The position numbers and the translations under genes are program-made. Of a DNA stretch of 5,742 bases, positions 1-4,466 are shown one piece after another; the first letter of the stretch is position 1; every line of letters begins with the position of its first letter. The notes beneath the pieces are model-generated. The model saw only the letters and a list, made by a program, of their open reading frames with translations. It was not told the DNA's origin and searched no databases. This DNA comes from Caldifarciminota bacterium (GTDB lineage Bacteria; Hydrothermota; 32-111; QNBC01). The stretch covers positions 1 through 5,742 of the forward strand of contig WFRF01000055.1 in NCBI GenBank assembly GCA_015486655.1, written 5' to 3'.

Positions 1-195
1 AGCGCGAGAAATTTTATTGAACTTAAAATAGAAAAAATATTCGACAACGGACGTTCTATTATCATAGAAATGAAAAACAATGACATAAAATTGAAATCCG
101 CTATTACTAAATTTTCTCTGGAAAACATGGGGCTAAAGAAAGGTGAAATGGTTTTTGCCGTTTTCAAGGCAAAATCACTGCACGAGTTATCATGA
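1..195 (+). CDS. wtpC: ABC transporter ATP-binding protein, C-terminal TOBE domain (molybdate/tungstate type), partial
   Basis: Frame 1 is open from the window edge to a TGA at 193-195 and gives the last 64 residues of a protein whose start lies upstream. The tail matches the pattern of the TOBE domain that ends molybdate/tungstate importer ATPases (ModC/WtpC): a beta-rich stretch with a Gly turn (DNGRS), then AITKFSLENMGLKKGE, and finally a strand with FKAKSLHEL, resembling the FKAxxVH ending common in this family. The domain is thought to bind oxyanion and regulate transport. No nucleotide-binding motif (Walker A/B, LSGGQ) is visible because that part lies outside the window, so the ATPase identity is inferred from the tail and from the permease that follows. 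The stop overlaps the permease start (ATGA), which indicates translational coupling. A free-standing molbindin-like protein is a less likely alternative. Confidence 0.75.
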   Translation, partial: SARNFIELKIEKIFDNGRSIIIEMKNNDIKLKSAITKFSLENMGLKKGEMVFAVFKAKSLHELS

Positions 196-980
196 AGAGA
201 TACAGATTTTATATCATACTTGTATTCGCTCTACTGGGGCTGTCGTTCATAATACTGCCTATTGCAAGTATCATTTTCGGGACTCCTTTGTCATCGATAA
301 AGTCGGCATTCTTGGACAGGGAGATTATTAACTCCATCATTTTAACAATATCAGCCGGACTTATTTCAACCGCTATAGGGCTTTTAATCGGCATACCTGT
401 TTCATACCTCATAGTATTTAAAAATTTCAAAGGTAAAAAATTGGTAGAATCAATAATTGATATCCCTATTATGATACCCCACACGGCAGCGGGTATTGCC
501 CTCCTGACAATTTTCGGTTCAAGAGGTTACCTTGGTAAAATTTTCTCCATATTCGGTATAAGATTTGTAGGTACGATGGCAGGTATTGTCATCGGAATGA
601 TGTTTGTAAGTATAACGTATCTGATAAATGCAACCAAAGAGGGATTCAGAAGCATAGACAAGAATTACATTAAAGTAGCCAGGTCTCTGGGGGCAAATGA
701 TTTCGGAACATTCTTCCGCGTTATAATTCCTCTATCGTTAAAGGATGTAATTTCGGGAACAATTATGAGTTGGGCAAGGGCTATTTCCGAATTCGGAGCA
801 ATTATTATACTTGCATACCATCCTATGGTTGCGCCGGTTCTTGTTTACGAGCGATTCACAACTTACGGGCTTGCATATTCGAAACCAATTGTATTTCTTA
901 TAACCGTTATAAGCCTTGCCATTTTCCTTCTTTTACGAATCATTTCGGGAAAAATGAAGAACTATAACAAAAACCGTTAA
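192..980 (+). CDS. wtpB: Tungstate/molybdate ABC transporter permease, WtpB-like
   Basis: This complete 262-residue inner-membrane protein is the transport channel of a molybdate/tungstate importer. About six hydrophobic segments are visible, roughly residues 7-30, 47-76, 88-108, 124-146, 188-208 and 232-251. The EAA loop that docks on the ATPase spans about 148-184 (EGF..., SLGAND with Gly167, then IIPLSLKD). Residues 197-226 (AISEFGAIIILAYHP followed by MVAPVLVYERF) match the signature of WtpB-type permeases better than that of classical ModB. The start ATG overlaps the upstream stop, and no strong Shine-Dalgarno precedes it, so translation probably depends on coupling to the ATPase gene. 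The TAA directly abuts the stop of the opposing gene with no terminator between them. Tungstate versus molybdate specificity cannot be read from the permease. The periplasmic binding protein (WtpA) is not in the window. Confidence 0.9.
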   Translation: MKRYRFYIILVFALLGLSFIILPIASIIFGTPLSSIKSAFLDREIINSIILTISAGLISTAIGLLIGIPVSYLIVFKNFKGKKLVESIIDIPIMIPHTAAGIALLTIFGSRGYLGKIFSIFGIRFVGTMAGIVIGMMFVSITYLINATKEGFRSIDKNYIKVARSLGANDFGTFFRVIIPLSLKDVISGTIMSWARAISEFGAIIILAYHPMVAPVLVYERFTTYGLAYSKPIVFLITVISLAIFLLLRIISGKMKNYNKNR

Positions 981-1751
981 CTATTTTACCACGCTAAATT
1001 TCTTTACAATCTCACTGCCGATTTTTCTTGAAACGGCAAAGTAAACACCTCTTGCCAATTCCAGTGGTATTACGGAACTGCCGGCAACTTCCTTCTTTGT
1101 TATGAGATTCCCGGCCATATCATAGATCCCGATGGAAACGGGAGAATTTTTACTCATATTGATTGTCAGTTTTCCATCAGAATAGGAAAATGACAATTCG
1201 GATTTTTCAAGTTTATCTATGTCGGATATTCCGCCGGTCGCCATTTCGAAATCTGCATCATCGGCAATACCGGCATCACCGTTATTCATATATCCCCGTA
1301 TTTTCAAATCGGCAATAGCGGCTGTATCCGGTGCAATAACAGTATCCACCATATTTTCCCAGACCAGGGAATCCGAATTGTACTTTGTGGGAGAACTACT
1401 CATATAACTGCCGTCGGAACTCCTCCATGTGACAAGTATTCCCATTCCGTTGGATCCCGTTCCGTTGGCTCTCACCCATACGGAGTAGATATATTCTGCG
1501 CCTCCCGAAATTGAAATTTGCTGCCAAACACCTCTGTTTGATGTACTTGTTGTCGTTATGTCAATTGCATATGAGCCCGAATGGACATAAGTGGATTCTT
1601 TGACAACATTGACACCGGAATCGATATTCCATACTGCAAGAGTGTCTCCCTCCCAACTCTCAAATCCTCCGTTTTGAACTAAATTGGAGGCATTTAAAGA
1701 AAATGCCCAAACAAAAACAACACACGGGATAATAAATAAAAGTTTTTTCAT
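981..1751 (-). CDS. Secreted protein with carbohydrate-binding-like domain and T9SS type A-like sorting tail
   Basis: The gene encodes 256 residues. Residues 1-21 form a typical signal peptide (KK, then a hydrophobic core, cut near LNASN). Residues 23-172 look like a CBM4/9-type jelly roll: it opens with NLVQNGGFESWEGD and contains VHSGSYAIDI, the pattern usual in these modules, and alternates beta strands rich in aromatic residues. Residues 185-256 resemble the type IX secretion C-terminal sorting domain: a beta strand around KLTINM, VSIGIYDMAGNLI, LELARGVYF and a final KKFSVVK. Such tails direct export through the outer membrane and surface attachment. There is no catalytic domain, so a binding or surface role is inferred; the ligand is unknown. 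The start is supported by AGGAGG at 1756-1761, 4 nt before the ATG, and by a promoter just upstream. The fold assignment is by pattern only, so a non-carbohydrate ligand is possible. Confidence 0.8.
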   Translation of the reverse strand: MKKLLFIIPCVVFVWAFSLNASNLVQNGGFESWEGDTLAVWNIDSGVNVVKESTYVHSGSYAIDITTTSTSNRGVWQQISISGGAEYIYSVWVRANGTGSNGMGILVTWRSSDGSYMSSSPTKYNSDSLVWENMVDTVIAPDTAAIADLKIRGYMNNGDAGIADDADFEMATGGISDIDKLEKSELSFSYSDGKLTINMSKNSPVSIGIYDMAGNLITKKEVAGSSVIPLELARGVYFAVSRKIGSEIVKKFSVVK

Positions 1752-1773
1752 AGTACCTCCTCACTTATAATTT

Positions 1774-1802
1774 ATTTTAAGTCAAGCATGGGGAGATGTC
1801 AA
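1774..1802 (-). promoter_or_regulatory. Sigma70-type promoter of the secreted-protein gene
   Basis: Read on the minus strand, TTGACA (1797-1802) and TAAAAT (1774-1779) are separated by exactly 17 nt. This matches the housekeeping consensus in 11 of 12 positions. Transcription would start around 1767, leaving a leader of about 16 nt that contains little more than the AGGAGG ribosome site at 1756-1761. The copy of the 24-bp repeat at 1822-1845 lies 19 nt upstream of the -35 box. FCB-group bacteria often use a different -10/-7 consensus, so promoter use depends on the true taxon. Confidence 0.55.
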
Positions 1803-1821
1803 ATCATAAAATCGGTTTTCA

Positions 1822-1845
1822 AGTAGATAGGTACAGACACATTAA
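1822..1845. repeat. 24-bp dispersed repeat, copy 1
   Basis: The segment starts with AGTAGATAGGT and ends with ATTAA. It recurs in the same orientation at 3132-3155 with only two substitutions (A/G at position 12, C/T at position 19). The two copies flank the msrAB gene as direct repeats about 1.3 kb apart, and each lies just upstream of a minus-strand promoter. Function is unknown: it could be a shared regulatory site or part of a dispersed non-coding repeat family. Confidence 0.7.
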
Positions 1846-1858
1846 GCGACTTCGTCGC
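1846..1858. repeat. Mini-hairpin repeat, copy 1
   Basis: GCGAC, a TTC loop and GTCGC form a perfect 5-bp stem directly after the 24-bp repeat, followed by CAA-like sequence (ends ...GCAAG). Two related units occur at 3192-3204 and 3226-3238 with different stem bases, mostly still paired. No U-run follows on either strand, so it is not a convincing terminator. Confidence 0.55.
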
Positions 1859-1874
1859 AAGTTTTCAAGTAAGA

Positions 1875-1893
1875 ACTAAGAAGTAGGAAATAG
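1875..1893. repeat. ACTAAGAAGTA box, copy 1
   Basis: A 19-bp purine-rich segment beginning ACTAAGAAGTA is repeated at 3246-3264 with two mismatches, again downstream of the mini-hairpin repeat. The neighbouring sequence up to about 1900 is low-complexity (AAGTAGGAAATAGGAAGT style), so part of the similarity could reflect simple composition. A 10-bp core (GAACTAAGAA, 1873-1882) also occurs inverted at 3297-3306. Confidence 0.5.
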
Positions 1894-1962
1894 GAAGTCG
1901 GAATAAAAATATATCATTTAAAAATTCATTTTTTATTCTGCCGGAATTTCATAGAAATTAAA

Positions 1963-3075
1963 CTATTTCTTTTTAAACAAACGTAAATACTCTCCGTAAC
2001 CTTCCTTTTTGAGGTCATCAACGGGGATAAATCTCAAAGATGCCGAGTTTATACAATATCTAAGCCCAGACGGAGCGGGCCCGTCGTCAAACAGATGTCC
2101 CAAATGCGAATCGCCGTCTCTCGATCTTACTTCGACTCTTACCATACCGAGCGAAGTATCAATCTTATCTACAATATGACTGTTATCGATGGGTTTTGTA
2201 AATGAGGGCCATCCGCACCCCGCATCGTACTGATCCAGCGTTGAAAACAGAGGCTCTCCCGTTACAATATCCACATAAATGCCCTGTTTTTTATTGTTCC
2301 AATACTTATTTTTAAATGGTGTTTCCGTTGAATTCTCTTGAGTTACTTTATATTGAAGTGGGCTTAATTTAGCTTTTATCTCTTTCTTTGACGGTTTTTT
2401 ATACCTGTTATCTCTTTTGTATTTAAGACGCTTTAGCTTATTTTTCCAGACATTCCATATAAATTGCTCTCTTCCCGAAAAAAATTTGTATGTACAATAC
2501 CTGATAGGACTTTTTTTGTAAAAATTTTGGTGATAAGTTTCAGCTTTATAAAATTTATCGTATTTTTTTATCTCCGTTGCAATATTTTCCTTGAAAAGTC
2601 CGGATTTTACGAGAAGTTCTTTTGACTTCTCCGCAAGATATTTCTGCTCGTCATCATGGTAGAAAATTGCCGTTCTGTATTGAGAACCTCTGTCTGCAAA
2701 CTGCCCTCCCCTGTCTGTGGGATCAATGTGGGACCAGAATACATCTAACAAATCGTTATAGTTTATTTTATCAGGGTCATAGATAACCTGAACCGCCTCG
2801 TAATACCCTGTTTTTCCCGATGAAACCTCTTCGTATGTGGGATTCGCTTTGTCCCCACCTGTATATCCCGAAATAACCTCTTTTACCCCTTCGATTTTCT
2901 CAAAGGCTTCTTCCATACACCAGAAGCATCCCCCTGCAAAAGTAGCCGTTTTGTATTCCTTGCCTTTCATATTATTCACCTCGGATTTACCTTTATATTG
3001 ATTTTTCATTCCATACAAACAGGATAATTCAAAAATAAACAAAATTAAAATAAAACTAAATAATGTTTTTACCAT
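1963..3075 (-). CDS. msrAB: Fused peptide methionine sulfoxide reductase MsrA-MsrB, probably exported
   Basis: This 370-residue bifunctional enzyme reduces both methionine-S- and methionine-R-sulfoxide in damaged proteins. The MsrA domain (about 40-210) has the catalytic motif GGCFWCMEE with Cys50, plus YTGG, the YEEVSSGKTGYYEAV block and the ending SGREQFIWNVW. A Lys-rich linker (about 210-235) leads to the MsrB domain (about 237-370), with GCGWPSF (Cys287, the usual resolving-cysteine candidate), HLGHLFDDGP and RYCIN carrying catalytic Cys341. The two CxxC pairs of zinc-type MsrB are absent (GIYVDIVTGEPLF and EVRSRDGDSHLGH), so this is the zinc-free type. Residues 1-20 are strongly hydrophobic after MVK, suggesting export; Cys19 follows ELS, which is not a classical lipobox. 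The first ATG has GGAG 9 nt upstream and a promoter; Met36 (ATG at 2968-2970) has a stronger ribosome site and would give a cytosolic enzyme. Confidence 0.95.
   Translation of the reverse strand: MVKTLFSFILILFIFELSCLYGMKNQYKGKSEVNNMKGKEYKTATFAGGCFWCMEEAFEKIEGVKEVISGYTGGDKANPTYEEVSSGKTGYYEAVQVIYDPDKINYNDLLDVFWSHIDPTDRGGQFADRGSQYRTAIFYHDDEQKYLAEKSKELLVKSGLFKENIATEIKKYDKFYKAETYHQNFYKKSPIRYCTYKFFSGREQFIWNVWKNKLKRLKYKRDNRYKKPSKKEIKAKLSPLQYKVTQENSTETPFKNKYWNNKKQGIYVDIVTGEPLFSTLDQYDAGCGWPSFTKPIDNSHIVDKIDTSLGMVRVEVRSRDGDSHLGHLFDDGPAPSGLRYCINSASLRFIPVDDLKKEGYGEYLRLFKKK
2976..2982 (-). promoter_or_regulatory. Internal Shine-Dalgarno before Met36 of msrAB
   Basis: On the minus strand GAGGTGA lies 5 nt before the in-frame ATG at 2968-2970. 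It matches seven bases of the ideal AGGAGGTGA, better than the GGAG at 3085-3088 that serves the first start. Initiation here would make an MsrAB of 335 residues starting MKGKEYKTATFAGGC. That is the normal start position of a cytosolic MsrA and lacks the hydrophobic export segment. Confidence 0.5.
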
Positions 3076-3084
3076 TTTTTATTT

Positions 3085-3088
3085 CTCC
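3085..3088 (-). promoter_or_regulatory. Ribosome binding site of the long msrAB start
   Basis: GGAG (within GTGGAGAAAT on the minus strand) sits 9 nt before the ATG at 3073-3075. It supports translation of the long form with the export segment. It lies within a few nucleotides of the predicted transcription start, so the leader would be only about 15 nt. Confidence 0.55.
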
Positions 3089-3095
3089 ACTCTTC

Positions 3096-3124
3096 ATGAT
3101 ATAATGAATACAGGCGTATGTCAA
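3096..3124 (-). promoter_or_regulatory. Sigma70-type promoter of msrAB
   Basis: On the minus strand TTGACA (3119-3124) and TATCAT (3096-3101) are separated by exactly 17 nt, matching the consensus in 11 of 12 positions. The transcript would begin near 3089, just before the GGAG ribosome site. The second copy of the 24-bp repeat (3132-3155) starts 7 nt upstream of the -35 box, in the UP-element or activator position. The layout parallels that of the promoter at 1774-1802. Confidence 0.6.
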
Positions 3125-3131
3125 GCTGAAT

Positions 3132-3155
3132 AGTAGATAGGTGCAGACATATTAA
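3132..3155. repeat. 24-bp dispersed repeat, copy 2
   Basis: This is the same 24-bp motif as 1822-1845, in the same orientation, with 22 of 24 bases identical. Its last nine bases overlap the left arm of the 15-bp inverted repeat at 3147-3161. It begins 7 nt upstream of the -35 box of the msrAB promoter. Confidence 0.7.
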
Positions 3156-3191
3156 CCACTTGATAGCCGAAAGAACTATACTGCAATTAAA

Positions 3192-3204
3192 GAGACTCCA
3201 TCTC
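3192..3204. repeat. Mini-hairpin repeat, copy 2
   Basis: GAGAC, TCC and ATCTC correspond to the unit at 1846-1858. Four of five stem pairs form; the base pair next to the loop is a C-A mismatch. It is followed by CAAGTAGGAAG, as in the other units. The next unit starts 34 nt further on. Confidence 0.45.
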
Positions 3205-3225
3205 AAGTAGGAAGTTATAAGTAAA

Positions 3226-3238
3226 GGGACTGCGTCTC
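3226..3238. repeat. Mini-hairpin repeat, copy 3
   Basis: GGGAC, TGC and GTCTC form a 5-bp stem with one G-U wobble (as RNA). The flanks (AAGTAAA before, CAATTAAG after) resemble those of copies 1 and 2. Together with copy 2 it makes a short tandem array with a 34-nt period. Confidence 0.5.
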
Positions 3239-3245
3239 AATTAAG

Positions 3246-3264
3246 ACTAAGAAGTAAGAGATAG
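3246..3264. repeat. ACTAAGAAGTA box, copy 2
   Basis: This matches 1875-1893 at 17 of 19 bases and lies in the same position relative to the mini-hairpin units. An 8-bp inverted counterpart (TTCTTAGT, 3297-3304) could pair with its first eight bases across a 43-nt loop. Confidence 0.45.
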
Positions 3265-3325
3265 ATAAAATATAAGACAATTACTCCCGATATAATTTCT
3301 TAGTTCTCAGTCCTTGATTATTTCT

Positions 3326-3354
3326 AAAAATAGCTGCTCCTCTTTTAGGGGAGC
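3326..3354 (-). terminator. Possible intrinsic terminator of the fatty acid kinase operon
   Basis: On the minus strand the 7-bp GC-rich stem GCTCCCC/GAGGAGC (3336-3354, loop TAAAA) is followed after five bases by TTTTT (3326-3330). It is the only stem plus T-run combination found downstream of the FakB-like gene. It lies about 300 nt after that gene's stop, and the T-run is offset from the stem, so function is uncertain. It coincides with the repeat element at 3336-3372. Confidence 0.35.
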
Positions 3355-3372
3355 TGTCCGGTTTTACCGGAC
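3336..3372. repeat. Tandem GC-rich hairpins with identical loops
   Basis: The first hairpin pairs 3336-3342 with 3348-3354 (GCTCCTC with GGGGAGC, one wobble). The second pairs GTCCGG at 3356-3361 with CCGGAC at 3367-3372. Both loops read TTTTA and only one base separates the stems. The sequence continues as CTGAGGGGTT. GC content is far above that of the surrounding DNA, which suggests an inserted dispersed palindromic element rather than background. Confidence 0.6.
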
Positions 3373-3423
3373 TGAGGGGTTCTGTTCATAGATGAATATA
3401 ATAAAATCAATTACATATTTAAA

Positions 3424-3482
3424 TGTCATGCTGAACTTGGTTCAGCATCAAAGTGAGATTCAGGATCAAGTCCGGAAGGACA
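3424..3482. repeat. Dispersed palindromic element of the TGTCATGCTGAAC type
   Basis: The element starts TGTCATGCTGAAC and ends GGACA, so its ends are short inverted repeats (TGTC/GACA). It contains a perfect 9-bp hairpin (3428-3436 with 3440-3448, loop TTG) and a second small one (GTCC 3470-3473 with GGAC 3478-3481). From memory, short intergenic elements beginning this way recur widely in bacterial genomes and give rise to spurious peptides of the VMLNLFQH kind. Here one frame reads NVMLNLVQHQ. It has no known function. Confidence 0.6.
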
Positions 3483-3500
3483 TATTGTGAATAATTCCAT

Positions 3501-3520
3501 TATAGTATTCTCATACTATA
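3501..3520. repeat. Perfect AT-rich hairpin
   Basis: TATAGTAT (3501-3508) and ATACTATA (3513-3520) form a perfect 8-bp inverted repeat around TCTC. No T-run follows on either strand, so it is not a standard terminator. It could be a protein-binding palindrome or a remnant of the surrounding repeat cluster. Confidence 0.45.
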
Positions 3521-3661
3521 TCTTTATAAATTTCAATAAACAAAAGTGGTTAATATGTATTATATATCACTTAAATCACCTTTGTCTGCAGAAGTCAAAG
3601 AAATATGATTTTCTGAGAAGATTTTAAAATAAATTAAATTTGCAAATGACAATCAATATTA

Positions 3662-4456
3662 TCAATACATCGCTATTGTCCAAGCAACAGGTCCCAAATA
3701 AGTAGAGTTCACATTATTCGACCCTTCAATAAAAAAATTGTCACACTTATTTTTGATTATCTCTATGACATTATCCTGTAAATCCGAATAGTACGTCTTA
3801 CTTATGATGATATATTTATATTGTTTCTCTCCACCAAGAATCTTATTTACAACCTGCATATTTGTTCGTGCCTTACCGTAAGGTTCTATTCTCCCCTCTT
3901 TGTTGAACACCAAAATAGGTTTTATTTTAAAAACGCTACCCAAAAGGGCTTTTGCCTTTCCGATCCTGCCGCTTTTTTCCAGATATGACAGATTCTCAAT
4001 GATAAGATAAAATTTTATATTATCTCTTATTTCGGTTGCCTCATTTTTCAGCTCCTCAAAGGTTGCACCTTTAATTGCTTTGTCAGCGAGGATTATTGCA
4101 AGAAGAGCTTCTCCGGCACATGTCATAAGTGAGTCTACTACGAAAATGTTTTTATCGTTTACGGATTCCGCCGCTTTTCTCGCCGAATTTATCGTACCGC
4201 TGTCAGCCCCCGATAGATGTACCGAAATAATGTCCTTTTCCTCAATACCTCTGTATACATCTTCTATATAAGCCGGTGAAAGTAATGTAGTCCTTGAAAC
4301 TTCTCCATTTTTAAGCCTGTCGCAGAAAGCCTTATAATCAACCCCCGTCACCTCTTCTTCCCCTATGTATACGGGATGTTTTAACACAATAATGTTGTAT
4401 TTTTCGGCAATCGCATCATCAATATATCCCCCGTCATCGGTTACTATTCTTACCAT
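3662..4456 (-). CDS. fakB: DegV-family fatty-acid-binding protein, FakB-like
   Basis: This 264-residue cytoplasmic protein belongs to the DegV family, which holds a fatty acid in a buried pocket and presents it to the kinase FakA. Family landmarks are visible in order: IVTDDGG (4-10), VLKHPVYIGEEEV (24-36), TTLLSPAYIEDVY (56-68), SVHLSGADSGTINSARKAAE (78-97), VVDS (106-109), LSYLEKSGRIGKAKALLGS (156-174), FKIKPIL (176-182) and a C-terminal block ending LGPVAW. Length is close to the usual 280. Several pocket positions are atypical: TDD replaces the common TDS, and TTLLSP replaces TSQPSP. Its AGGAGGA ribosome site overlaps the stop codon of the kinase gene 9 bp upstream, indicating translational coupling. 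The pairing makes a fatty acid kinase role the best inference; the fatty acid bound is unknown. Confidence 0.87.
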   Translation of the reverse strand: MVRIVTDDGGYIDDAIAEKYNIIVLKHPVYIGEEEVTGVDYKAFCDRLKNGEVSRTTLLSPAYIEDVYRGIEEKDIISVHLSGADSGTINSARKAAESVNDKNIFVVDSLMTCAGEALLAIILADKAIKGATFEELKNEATEIRDNIKFYLIIENLSYLEKSGRIGKAKALLGSVFKIKPILVFNKEGRIEPYGKARTNMQVVNKILGGEKQYKYIIISKTYYSDLQDNVIEIIKNKCDNFFIEGSNNVNSTYLGPVAWTIAMY

Positions 4457-4460
4457 TGTT

Positions 4461-4466
4461 TCCTCC
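4461..4466 (-). promoter_or_regulatory. Ribosome binding site of the FakB-like gene, overlapping the kinase stop
   Basis: On the minus strand GGAGGA (within TAGGAGGAAACA) occupies 4461-4466, 4 nt before the ATG at 4454-4456. It shares a base with the TAG stop of the upstream kinase gene. This fixes the start and implies the two proteins are made together from one transcript. Confidence 0.7.

Larger units (their letters stand above)
3147..3558. repeat. Region bounded by a perfect 15-bp inverted repeat
   Basis: ACATATTAACCACTT at 3147-3161 is the exact reverse complement of 3544-3558. The arms enclose about 380 bp containing four or more other repeat or palindromic elements and no coding sequence. 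This resembles a small non-autonomous element, but no target-site duplication is apparent next to the arms. The left arm is also part of a longer repeat seen elsewhere, so the boundary may be composite. Confidence 0.45.
3076..3661. other. Repeat-rich intergenic region without genes
   Basis: No convincing coding sequence is present in this 586-bp gap between msrAB and the fatty acid kinase operon. From low to high coordinates it holds: the msrAB promoter; the second 24-bp repeat; two mini-hairpin repeats (3192-3204, 3226-3238); an ACTAAGAAGTA box (3246-3264); a tandem hairpin (3336-3372); a TGTCATGCTGAAC-type palindromic element (3424-3482); an AT hairpin (3501-3520); and the right arm of a 15-bp inverted repeat (3544-3558). 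The stretch 3559-3661 is AT-rich with short palindromes such as ATTTGCAAAT (3638-3647) and nothing assignable. Confidence 0.75.

Noticed and set aside
209..484. Minus-strand ORF inside the permease gene
   Set aside because: It lies antisense within a clear transporter gene and shows no recognisable domain or ribosome site.
1901..1938. 9-bp inverted repeat (GAATAAAAA / TTTTTATTC) as a terminator for msrAB
   Set aside because: The stem is almost all A-T with a 20-nt loop, as expected by chance in this AT-rich stretch.
3007..3009. Met23 as a third possible start of msrAB
   Set aside because: No Shine-Dalgarno-like sequence precedes it, whereas Met1 and Met36 both have one.
3192..3264. CRISPR-like array from the 34-nt spacing of the hairpin units
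   Set aside because: There are only two diverged short units here, the intervening sequence is low-complexity and related to that elsewhere, and no cas gene is present.
3392..3490. Small plus-strand ORF of 32 residues (begins MNIIKSITYLNV)
   Set aside because: No Shine-Dalgarno, and much of it is the translation of the TGTCATGCTGAAC-type repeat, which yields spurious NVMLNLxQH peptides.
3581..3601. CTTTG...CAAAG stem around TCTGCAGA as a terminator for the FakB-like gene
   Set aside because: The stem is only 5 bp with an 11-nt loop and no T-run follows.
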